Both the position numbers and the translations under genes were made by a program. Below, in pieces: positions 1 through 6,489 of a DNA stretch of 42,306 bases (positions are counted from its first letter, which is position 1; every line of letters begins with the position of its first letter). Origin of the DNA: a virus; the IMG/VR virus record IMGVR_UViG_3300035156_000373, positions 1 through 42,306 of that record. The stretch is one strand, 5' to 3'. The notes beneath the pieces were generated by a model that did no database searches, was not told the origin of the DNA, and worked only from the letters and a program-made list of their open reading frames with translations.

Positions 1-1023
1 TCAAATGCCGATGCCGATCCGGATTCGGATACGCTGCGCCATCGCGCGCAAGCCGGCGCCGACTCCGATCCCGAACGCCACGACGCGGCCAAGCGTCACG
101 ATCGTTGCTGCTGTGATCGGCACGGTCCGCGCGCGAATGATAGCGAGCGGGCTTCCGACGACGGAAAGCAAGCCCGCACCGACGTTGACGATGTAAGCGC
201 GCGCAAGGTTGGTAGGCTTGCCGGTCAGCGCCAGAGCCGCCGCCGCGATCGTCACGATGCGCGCCCGGATCACGCCGGTCGGGCTACCCGTCGAAGTAAG
301 CCCGCCAGCGTCGATCTGGATTGTCCGGCCCTTCACGGTCGGGACGGCCTGCCCAGCCAGGCCGAGGCTCGCGCCGCCCACCGCGATCGTAGTCGAAATC
401 GCAGCGCTCCACACGGCCAGGGTCCAGGACGACCATTGCTCCGTGACGGCGGTGAAGGCCCCGGGGTTTTCCGTCTGAGCGGCAACCGCACGGTAAGCGC
501 TCGCGATCTGCACACCGGTTGAATTTGTCTGAACCACGGTGGTCAGCCCGCCATAGCCAGCGGGCGGCGCGCTCGGGACGGCGGGCAAGCTGGACACGTC
601 GCGGCCGCACAGAGCGATCCAGAGATGATCGCGGACTGTGCCGGCATCGTGCAGGGGCGGGTCGGGATTGGTGCTGTCGCCCTGAGCCGAACTGCCGCCG
701 ATCGCGGTGGCGCCCGCTATTCGCAGCAGGATGCCGCCGAACTTTTCCGCGACCGTCGAAGCGATGGTCAGGGATTCGGTGCCGCCGGCCGCGACGGCCT
801 TGTAGAAAATCGCGGTGAGGCCGCCAACGGTGGGACCGGGCGAGTGGCCGAGCAGTGACCAACCGACCGACGCCGTGGAAAGCGTCGGATTGCCGTCCGC
901 AGCGCAGCCGAACACGAGGAAGTCGCCAGCCGAAACGGTTACCCCGGTGAACGCGGTCCAGCTGGTGGCGTCGGTATTCGGGCCTTGATAGCCGGTGGAG
1001 GACAGGACGGACGGGAAGGCCAT
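1..1023 (-). CDS. Tail-associated protein with C-terminal 22-residue repeats
   Basis: A 340-residue protein of unknown function and the last late gene in the window. Residues 1-210 are rich in Gly, Thr and Ser with predicted beta strands, like a carbohydrate-binding or adhesin-type sandwich domain (inference). From about residue 211 to 310 a unit of about 22 residues repeats four to five times, each unit holding a 'TG.P' or 'GSP' turn followed by 'RAR.V.I' or a close variant. The chain ends in an alternating Ile/Arg/Gly tail (IRIRIGIGI). Its place downstream of the tailspike and lysis genes suggests a tail decoration or receptor-contact protein. The ATG at 1023 lies 9 bases after the upstream gene. 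No clear Shine-Dalgarno site is visible. Confidence 0.75.
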   Translation of the reverse strand: MAFPSVLSSTGYQGPNTDATSWTAFTGVTVSAGDFLVFGCAADGNPTLSTASVGWSLLGHSPGPTVGGLTAIFYKAVAAGGTESLTIASTVAEKFGGILLRIAGATAIGGSSAQGDSTNPDPPLHDAGTVRDHLWIALCGRDVSSLPAVPSAPPAGYGGLTTVVQTNSTGVQIASAYRAVAAQTENPGAFTAVTEQWSSWTLAVWSAAISTTIAVGGASLGLAGQAVPTVKGRTIQIDAGGLTSTGSPTGVIRARIVTIAAAALALTGKPTNLARAYIVNVGAGLLSVVGSPLAIIRARTVPITAATIVTLGRVVAFGIGVGAGLRAMAQRIRIRIGIGI

Positions 1024-1032
1024 CGGGCCGCG

Positions 1033-1470
1033 CTAGCTGATCGCGAGCACGCCGGTCGCGGCCGATCCGTCGAATGTCAACGGCCCGTCCACATTCCCGA
1101 AATCGCTCGCTTCCGTCATATACTGGATCAGCGGCGACGTCGCGGCGGTGCCGGTCCACTTCGCCCAGACGATGGTTCGGCCATTTGCAAAGCCGGCCGC
1201 GTTCTGGGGGATCACGATGTCGTCGTGCACGAACTCGCCGACCGCTCCGTCCAGAGTGTAGGTCTTGCCGGTGACGGCAAGGCCGCTCACGCCAGGCGCG
1301 CCGGTCCCGGTGACATGGTTGGTCAGATCGTCGATGAAATCATGCGCCGCGTTATAGGCGTAGGCGCCGCTCACGATGAAGACGCGGATATCGTCGGTGT
1401 CGAGATCGACGACGGCCGTGCCATTGTACTGACGCAGCTTGTGCTGCGGATAGACGATCGGCGTTCCCAT
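1033..1470 (-). CDS. Hypothetical phage structural protein (145 aa)
   Basis: I do not recognise this 145-residue protein. It opens with GTPIVYPQHKLRQYNG and is rich in aromatic and Gly/Thr residues without membrane segments, typical of small beta-rich tail or baseplate proteins. It starts 5 bases after the gene at 1476-1757 and ends 9 bases before the repeat protein at 1-1023, so it is co-transcribed with both. A tail-tip role is inferred from position only. Confidence 0.7.
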   Translation of the reverse strand: MGTPIVYPQHKLRQYNGTAVVDLDTDDIRVFIVSGAYAYNAAHDFIDDLTNHVTGTGAPGVSGLAVTGKTYTLDGAVGEFVHDDIVIPQNAAGFANGRTIVWAKWTGTAATSPLIQYMTEASDFGNVDGPLTFDGSAATGVLAIS

Positions 1471-1475
1471 TCATT

Positions 1476-1757
1476 TCACTCCGGGCGCAGCAGCAGCGCG
1501 GCCTTGCGCGCCTGCCAATATTCGAGATTGCCTTGCAGCTCGGCTTCGCGCTCCGGCCCTTTCTCGCACTGGTCGATCGCGAGCATGAAGCGGCGGATGT
1601 GAAAATCGATCTTCTCGGCTTCGGTGCGTTCGGTTCTGCCGTCGGCGCCAATCTCAGTCCCGGTCCGCTCCGGCAGTTGAGCGACTTCGGCTTCGAGCTG
1701 CTCGATTCGCGCGATCGACAGAAACGGGAACAGCTTGGCGAGGAACCCGGCGCTCAT
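1476..1757 (-). CDS. Small coiled-coil phage protein
   Basis: A 93-residue protein with a hydrophobic N-terminus (AGFLAKLFPFLSI) followed by a charged, helix-forming stretch rich in Glu and Gln (about residues 17-90). This suggests a short membrane-touching or hydrophobic anchor and a coiled coil. It overlaps the spike base gene by 4 bases (ATGA), the usual sign of coupled translation. No family is recognised. A helper of tail assembly or lysis is possible but not shown. Confidence 0.65.
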   Translation of the reverse strand: MSAGFLAKLFPFLSIARIEQLEAEVAQLPERTGTEIGADGRTERTEAEKIDFHIRRFMLAIDQCEKGPEREAELQGNLEYWQARKAALLLRPE

Positions 1758-2017
1758 AGCGCAATGATATCCTGGGCGGTGGTGCCGGTTGCGCGCACGA
1801 ACTTGGCGCGCACGGGCAGGATGCTGCCCGCCGGGACATTCTTGAAGAGCACGTCCTGGGAGGCGCTGAGCCCCCGGACGGCAAGATTGCCGGCGGTGCC
1901 GACATAGAGCCCCTTGGGGATGCTCGCGAGCGGCACGATGTCGTCCGGCACGACCGCGACCGGTGCCGCGGACGGCCCGGACACGGACTCATATTCATGG
2001 GCGAAACGGTCGGACAC
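1754..2017 (-). CDS. Spike base protein, RCAP_rcc01079-like
   Basis: An 87-residue protein that resembles the small spike base protein family known from the Rhodobacter gene transfer agent and from many alphaproteobacterial prophages. Visible family features are the motif 'IPKGLYVGTAGNLAVRG' in the middle and the ending 'VRATGTTAQDIIAL'. In the GTA the family member sits at the base of a receptor-binding spike on the capsid or tail. The same role here, as a platform for the spikes encoded nearby, is inference. The gene lies 62 bases after the lipoprotein gene and is coupled to the next gene by ATGA. Assignment is from remembered family sequence, not from a search. Confidence 0.7.
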   Translation of the reverse strand: MSDRFAHEYESVSGPSAAPVAVVPDDIVPLASIPKGLYVGTAGNLAVRGLSASQDVLFKNVPAGSILPVRAKFVRATGTTAQDIIAL

Positions 2018-2079
2018 GATCTATCTCCTGTTGCAAGCTTTGGCTGGAAGGGGCCGGGAGCGAGCGGCCCCATCGTCGT

Positions 2080-2493
2080 TCAGACGGGCGCGGCGGGCGG
2101 GATCGCGGCTTCGGCCAGGCGCTGGGCGAGCCGCCTCTTGGCGCGCGCGTAAGCGGCATCCGACGCCGCCCGAAGTTCGCCCACCAGGTGGCGCGTTCCG
2201 GCCGACGCCGGCCGCAGCAGCGACGCCGCGTCATAAGCCGCGCGGGCAAGTCCGAGCGCGAGGAACGACCGGTCCACGGACGCATCCGCGCGGCGAAGGT
2301 CCTCGGCCGTGCGCGGCTCGGCATCCTGTTCGATCTCGCCCGCCACCACCGCGAACCGCGCTTCGACCGCCGCTACCGCCGGCACCTCGATCGCGCCGAC
2401 GATCCCGCCGCCATCGCCGCCGGGCAGGCTCGCGCAACCCGTCAGCAGCGCCGCCGCCATCAGCACCAGTCCGAAACTTCGTAACATCTTCAT
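2080..2493 (-). CDS. Small lipoprotein, possible outer-membrane spanin
   Basis: A 137-residue protein with a lipoprotein signal: MKML, a hydrophobic core, and the lipobox LLTGC with Cys20 as the acylated residue. The rest is Ala-rich and helical, with a Pro-containing tail. Its place just downstream of the endolysin gene suggests an o-spanin-like role in the last step of lysis. It is longer than classical Rz1 and not especially Pro-rich, so this is inference. I chose the ATG at 2493 because GGAGG lies 8 bases upstream. A GTG at 2499 is also in frame but too close to that site. Confidence 0.7.
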   Translation of the reverse strand: MKMLRSFGLVLMAAALLTGCASLPGGDGGGIVGAIEVPAVAAVEARFAVVAGEIEQDAEPRTAEDLRRADASVDRSFLALGLARAAYDAASLLRPASAGTRHLVGELRAASDAAYARAKRRLAQRLAEAAIPPAAPV

Positions 2494-2529
2494 CGTCACA
2501 CCCTCCCAATCGCGGCACGATGCCGCTTC

Positions 2530-3069
2530 TCATCCGATCCGGTTGGCGAGCCAGCCGTACAGGAATGCCTCATTGCCCGGCCGTTCTTCGGCCAGGCGCA
2601 GGTATCGCTCGCCTTGCAGGGCCTCGACGCCCTTCAGCAGCACAGCCTCGCCGCGCTCCCCGCGCACGCGCAGGAAGCCAGCCAGCGCCCCCAGCGTCGC
2701 CGGCCCGATCCGGCGATCGACCGCGACGTCACGATAATCGGTCGCGCCGCGGTTAAGCGCGTTGAGCGCACGTTGCAGAAATCCAATCCCGACGCCCGGC
2801 CCCATGTTGACGCCGGTGTCGAACAATTCGGCGGCGAGCTTGGGGGCCAGCGCCGCGACCCCGTCGAAACCGGGTCCGGTCCAGTAGAGCTTTCGGTAGA
2901 TCGCCACCGCCGTTTCGCGCGGCAGCGACCGCATGTCGCCACGATAGCCGAAATCGCGCGCGACCTTCTCGGTGATACCCCAGCGTGTCGGCCCGCCGCG
3001 ATCGGCGGGATGATTTGAATAGCCGCCCTCGCGGCCGATCACGTCGTCGATCAAAGCTTCGACGTTCAT
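2530..3069 (-). CDS. Endolysin, GH108-type N-acetylmuramidase
   Basis: A 179-residue lysozyme. The N-terminal glycoside hydrolase family 108 domain shows the motif 'REGGYSNHPADRGGPT' with catalytic Glu14, followed by 'RWGIT'. The C-terminal part (about residues 95-175) matches the peptidoglycan-binding domain usually paired with it, including 'GVNMGPG' and 'FLQRALNALN'. It cleaves peptidoglycan to release progeny. There is no signal peptide, so it needs the neighbouring membrane protein to reach the wall. The start ATG overlaps the stop of the upstream gene (ATGA). The reading frame extends another 35 codons upstream, but that stretch is basic, unlike the family, and overlaps the upstream gene. 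Confidence 0.9.
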   Translation of the reverse strand: MNVEALIDDVIGREGGYSNHPADRGGPTRWGITEKVARDFGYRGDMRSLPRETAVAIYRKLYWTGPGFDGVAALAPKLAAELFDTGVNMGPGVGIGFLQRALNALNRGATDYRDVAVDRRIGPATLGALAGFLRVRGERGEAVLLKGVEALQGERYLRLAEERPGNEAFLYGWLANRIG

Positions 3070-3263
3070 TTGAGGTCTCCCAGCAAGGTTTCGAGGATGG
3101 ACGGCACCGGCTCGTCGAGGATCGAGGCGTAGAGCGCGCGCAATCCATCGCCCAGACGGTCGGCCACGAAGCAAACCCGCCGCGCGCCGACACAGGCGGT
3201 CAGCAGTCGGTCCGCCGCGAACTCGACATGGCCAAGACCGTCATCGCCCGCGCCCGCGATCAT
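3066..3263 (-). CDS. Small hypothetical protein of lysis cassette
   Basis: A 65-residue protein (begins MIAGAGDDG, ends LLGDLK) with 4-base ATGA overlaps at both ends, to the membrane protein upstream and the endolysin downstream. This tight coupling is the main evidence that it is real. It has no membrane segment and no recognised family. Its position inside the cassette suggests a role in lysis timing, but nothing in the sequence proves it. Confidence 0.6.
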   Translation of the reverse strand: MIAGAGDDGLGHVEFAADRLLTACVGARRVCFVADRLGDGLRALYASILDEPVPSILETLLGDLK

Positions 3264-3496
3264 CGGGATTGACCGATCATCTCTTCCGCGCCCTGTCCGG
3301 TAATCCGGAAGGTCAGCGCGACGATCGCGGACGTCATCTTGAGATCGGCCGCGAGCCGGCGCTCATCGTAGTCGAGCCGCTTCTGCTCGGCTTCCTTGCG
3401 ATCGGACTTGTCCGCCTTCCGCTCGTTCAGCAGATACAGGATCAGCAGCCCGAGCGGACCCGATCCAATCAGCGCTTGCACAATTCCCGCTTCCAT
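3260..3496 (-). CDS. Single-span membrane protein, holin or i-spanin candidate
   Basis: A 78-residue protein with one N-terminal membrane segment (about residues 4-23, IVQALIGSGPLGLLILYLL) and then a highly charged helix (ERKADKSDRKEAEQKRLDYDE). This layout fits either a small holin with one span or an Rz-like inner-membrane spanin. It lies two genes before the GH108 endolysin and is coupled to the next gene by ATGA. The C-terminal part (SAIVALTFRITG) is mildly hydrophobic and could be a second membrane contact. The lysis role is inferred from place and topology. Confidence 0.65.
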   Translation of the reverse strand: MEAGIVQALIGSGPLGLLILYLLNERKADKSDRKEAEQKRLDYDERRLAADLKMTSAIVALTFRITGQGAEEMIGQSR

Positions 3497-3539
3497 GACC
3501 CCCAGCCTCTTTCGCCGCCGACCCCCGCCGGCCGCATCC

Positions 3540-3740
3540 TCAGATATCGTCGAGCGCGCGCGGCCGCGTCGCCTCGATCACTTCGACCATGGTCGCGAGC
3601 CGGTAATATTCGACGCGATCCCAGGGCGCGCGATGCGCCCAGCAGAACAGGGTCGAACCATCGGTCAGCCTCACTTCCAGCGGCGTCGGCCGCCGCGCCG
3701 TTGCCTCATTGCGCGTTGTCTTGATCCGCCAATCGCTCAT
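3540..3740 (-). CDS. Small hypothetical protein
   Basis: A 66-residue protein with a short beta-rich core ('LEVRLTDGSTLFCWAHR') between the tailspike gene and the lysis cassette. The ATG follows a GAGGGAAG stretch that can serve as ribosome binding site, and the start is 10 bases from the end of the tailspike gene. No family is recognised. It may be a tailspike chaperone or a lysis accessory, by position only. Confidence 0.6.
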   Translation of the reverse strand: MSDWRIKTTRNEATARRPTPLEVRLTDGSTLFCWAHRAPWDRVEYYRLATMVEVIEATRPRALDDI

Positions 3741-3750
3741 CGTTCTTCCC

Positions 3751-6126
3751 TCACGGTGCCGTCACGATCGTCGTCCAGACGCCGGCGATCTTCTGCGCGA
3801 TCGACCATTGGCCGGAGGCCGGCGCCTTGTTCCAGCGCAGCTCGCCATTGCCGCCTTCGTCGTTCGGCGGCAGCGCGGCGGCGGCGCTGATCGCGCTGTC
3901 GTTGAGGAAAAGCTCGGGCATGAACGCGCGCGCGGGTTGCGGCCCGGCGCGGCCGCCGGTGCGCTGCGTGTCGCCACCCGAAAAGACGATCGGGACCAGA
4001 TTGTCGGCACCCGCATATTGCCAGCGCCAATCCTGCGTGTTTGCGTCCATCATCCGCCGCCAGTTGGGCGCGTCGAACGGCTCGATCCCGAAAATCTCAA
4101 GCTGCCCGCTATTGGGGCTGCCGCCCAAGAGCATAGTCAGCACCTTGCCATCGGTGCGCTTCTCGAAAGCCCCCATCGACTCGGCGACGAAAGCGCCGTT
4201 CTTCGGGCGGACGCTGACGCCGCCGCGAACGCCGGACGCGGTGAACGATTTCAAGAAGATCGTGTGCTGGACGCCCTGGCAGGCGGGCTGTCCGCCCTCG
4301 GCATAGCAGGCGTCGAAATTGACGGAGCCGGCCAGGCTGGTCGCGGCCAGGCCGCCGCCCGCATGATAGTCTCGCGCGCCGCTCACCCAGGCCGGGTTGG
4401 CGACATCCGGCGCGCCGACGTCGCGCTCGTAGATCCAGTAGGGCGAGTCGAAAGCTGGGGCGGTGATCTTGGCGAGCGCCTCCTGGCCCATGATCACGGA
4501 GAACAGGCGCCACACCCCGCCGATCTGATAAGAGCACCAGGCGCCGTCCGCGTTTCGCGCGTAGCTTGGCCCGCACAGACCGCCACCGGCGCCGTTGAAA
4601 TCGACATGAGCGGCGAAGTGCGCGTTGCCGAGGCCCGACGCATCCATGATGCCGAAGCGACCGTTGCCGTAGCAGTTGAGGCCGAGCGTATAGCCGGCGT
4701 TGGCATCGGACAGGTGGAAGAAGACGCCGTGACGGCCGTTGTCGCGGAAATTGCCGCCCGAAATCTGGACCTGGTTGGCGTTGCCGAGCAGCGCACCCGA
4801 GAGGGTGACGTCCGCTTCGACATGAACGCCGTCGCGAATGAAATTCTCGGCCGAGCAGTCGATCAGGCGCCCATAGGTGCGGACCCTGAAGCCGTCGCAA
4901 TCGGCCGCGCCGCCATGACCGGTGGTGCGGACCTTGATATTCTCGATCCGGAAGCCCGTGGCGCTGACCCCGCCGGGCCGCTCGCCATTGCTGGCGGTGT
5001 TGTAATTGTGGAAGCGAAGCCCGGTCTGCCCCCCGTCGAACGTGATGACGACCGGGTTGCCGCCGTTCTGCGCACCGAGCCCGTCACCCTCGATGAACGG
5101 GGTGCCGAAATCGAACTCCCACGTCTTGGACGAATAATAATGCGCGAGCGGCATGCGCAATTTGGGCAGCGCGCGGTAGAAGATCGGGAAGGCGTCATTG
5201 TCCTGCCGCGCCCACAAGCAAAAACTGCGATAAGTTAAGAAGGCGGCATAATCATCGCCGCCGATAATGCCGTCATGCGCGCCCGTGCGCTGGTAATCAC
5301 CCCAGGCGCCGAGCTGGAATATATCCAGGCTGTTCGGATCGAGATACCAATAGGCGCCGTCCTTGGACTGCACCCACCAGGCATGTTCGCCGGCGCCGAC
5401 CGCCGGCAAGGCTGGCAGGGTCGCATTCCACCGGAACAGAGTGGCGCTCCCCTTGCCGGTGATCCGGCGGCCTTCCGTCGTGATCCGGTTGACGCCGGCG
5501 GGGATGAACAGGTTGGCGATAGTGTCGAACAGGCCGACTGCTTCCGTCGTGCCGCCCGGATCGCCTTTGAAATGGGCCGGCAACAAGGCCAGGATCGGCC
5601 CGGCCAGCGTCGTCGCCAGCGCCGACGCGGTAAACAGCTTGACGGCCCCGTTCAGCACGAAGCCGAGAAAACTATTCTCGCGTTCCGCCTTGGGTGGCAG
5701 ATCCAGCAGTTGCTCGCCGGCGGGAACGCGAAGGCCGCGCTGCGCTACCATCGTCAGGTCGTCGGCCAGCTCTTCGTCAACCAGGCTCAAGCGGTCGAGT
5801 TGACGCTCATGCTCGTCGGCGGGAAAGCCGTCATTGGGAACGTAATCGGCGGTCTGCGCCCGTCCGGTGAGACGGTAGCGCGTTACGCGCTTGGGCGCCG
5901 GATAAGCGGCCGTGGTGACGATCGAGGCGGTGCCGGCCCGCCCTGATCCGGTCACCGCATAATGGACGCCTTCGGTCAGCAAGGTCGCGGTCGCCGGGTT
6001 GAACTCGCCTTCGTGCAGGTAAACCCGCACGTCCGCGCTGGCGATGAACTGAAAGCCCGCGGCGAACGTCCGGGTCACCCCGTTGCACAGGCTGGTCGTC
6101 CGGCGCCCGCTCGCCACTGTCGTCAT
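3751..6126 (-). CDS. Tailspike with T7 gp17-like N-terminus and beta-helix body
   Basis: A 791-residue receptor-binding protein. Residues 1-160 resemble the tail-fibre N-terminal domain of T7-like phages that docks on the tail, with 'GVTRTFAAGFQFI', 'VRVYL' and later 'HERQLDRLSLVDEEL'. The middle (about residues 340-620) has the repeating Asn/Gly/Val pattern of a right-handed parallel beta helix, for example 'GGNFRDNGRHGVFF' and 'NCYGNGRFGIMDASG', as in pectate lyase-like tailspikes that cut surface polysaccharide. The C-terminal 60 residues ('NDEGGNGELRWNKAP') look like a trimer-tip or carbohydrate-binding module. It holds the T7 gene 17 position, right after the ejection proteins. Host-range function and depolymerase activity are inference. 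Confidence 0.88.
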   Translation of the reverse strand: MTTVASGRRTTSLCNGVTRTFAAGFQFIASADVRVYLHEGEFNPATATLLTEGVHYAVTGSGRAGTASIVTTAAYPAPKRVTRYRLTGRAQTADYVPNDGFPADEHERQLDRLSLVDEELADDLTMVAQRGLRVPAGEQLLDLPPKAERENSFLGFVLNGAVKLFTASALATTLAGPILALLPAHFKGDPGGTTEAVGLFDTIANLFIPAGVNRITTEGRRITGKGSATLFRWNATLPALPAVGAGEHAWWVQSKDGAYWYLDPNSLDIFQLGAWGDYQRTGAHDGIIGGDDYAAFLTYRSFCLWARQDNDAFPIFYRALPKLRMPLAHYYSSKTWEFDFGTPFIEGDGLGAQNGGNPVVITFDGGQTGLRFHNYNTASNGERPGGVSATGFRIENIKVRTTGHGGAADCDGFRVRTYGRLIDCSAENFIRDGVHVEADVTLSGALLGNANQVQISGGNFRDNGRHGVFFHLSDANAGYTLGLNCYGNGRFGIMDASGLGNAHFAAHVDFNGAGGGLCGPSYARNADGAWCSYQIGGVWRLFSVIMGQEALAKITAPAFDSPYWIYERDVGAPDVANPAWVSGARDYHAGGGLAATSLAGSVNFDACYAEGGQPACQGVQHTIFLKSFTASGVRGGVSVRPKNGAFVAESMGAFEKRTDGKVLTMLLGGSPNSGQLEIFGIEPFDAPNWRRMMDANTQDWRWQYAGADNLVPIVFSGGDTQRTGGRAGPQPARAFMPELFLNDSAISAAAALPPNDEGGNGELRWNKAPASGQWSIAQKIAGVWTTIVTAP

Positions 6127-6150
6127 GCACCGCCCCCGAACTCACCCCCA

Positions 6151-6175
6151 AACCGGTCGGGAGCGACGACCGGTT
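6151..6175. repeat. Perfect 8-bp inverted repeat upstream of tailspike
   Basis: AACCGGTC and GACCGGTT are exact inverted copies separated by 9 bases. The element lies 25 bases upstream of the tailspike start (minus strand) and about 120 bases upstream of the membrane-protein gene (plus strand). It has no following T-run, so it is not a standard terminator. An operator or an mRNA hairpin that tunes tailspike expression is possible. Confidence 0.45.
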
Positions 6176-6216
6176 CAGCTAATCGCGCATAGCACGACCC
6201 AGAGTTAAACCGATAG

Positions 6217-6222
6217 TAGAAT
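6217..6222 (+). promoter_or_regulatory. Possible -10 box for the embedded membrane-protein gene
   Basis: TAGAAT matches TATAAT at five of six positions and sits 75 bases upstream of the plus-strand gene at 6298, in the most AT-rich part of a 170-base gap. The -35 region at normal spacing (ACGACC) is poor. A separate promoter is expected because this gene opposes the surrounding late operon. Confidence 0.3.
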
Positions 6223-6297
6223 TATTGCGGGTCCTTGGGGCGTGCGCGGAAGGATGTAGGATGACGCCTCTGCGACTCGGTTGCGATCAGAGGGTGT

Positions 6298-6489
6298 ATG
6301 GACGGCATCGGCGGAAAAGCGGTTTTCTGGAGCTGGCAGATCGGTTCGGTCGCGACTTTCGTGTACCTGACCTTCTTCGACAATTACCCATATACATGGT
6401 GGAATTGGTTGATCGCCGTCCCGGTGAACATGATCCTCGGCGAAATCTGGCCGATTTACTGGCTCATTCTGCGCCCACTCTTTGCCTAG
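6298..6489 (+). CDS. Small two-span membrane protein, candidate moron
   Basis: A 63-residue, very hydrophobic protein with two likely membrane helices (about residues 8-26 and 36-58), rich in Trp, Tyr and Phe ('YPYTWWNWLIAVPVN', 'EIWPIYWLILRPLF'). It is the only plus-strand gene between 1 and 26452 and ends directly against the stop of the minus-strand gene at 6490. AGAGGG lies about 4 bases before the ATG. Gene orientation, separate promoter region and lower GC than its neighbours are signs of a moron, a gene that can be expressed from the prophage. I recall similar small Trp-rich proteins in alphaproteobacterial genomes, but no function is known to me. Confidence 0.7.
   Translation: MDGIGGKAVFWSWQIGSVATFVYLTFFDNYPYTWWNWLIAVPVNMILGEIWPIYWLILRPLFA

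Noticed and set aside
3069-3174. 35-residue N-terminal extension of the endolysin
   Set aside because: It is basic, unlike GH108 enzymes, and overlaps the coupled upstream gene; the ATGA overlap marks 3069 as the start.
1-6126. Diversity-generating retroelement like that of phage BPP-1
   Set aside because: There is no reverse transcriptase gene and no template/variable repeat pair near the tail genes, although a Bbp19-like protein is present.
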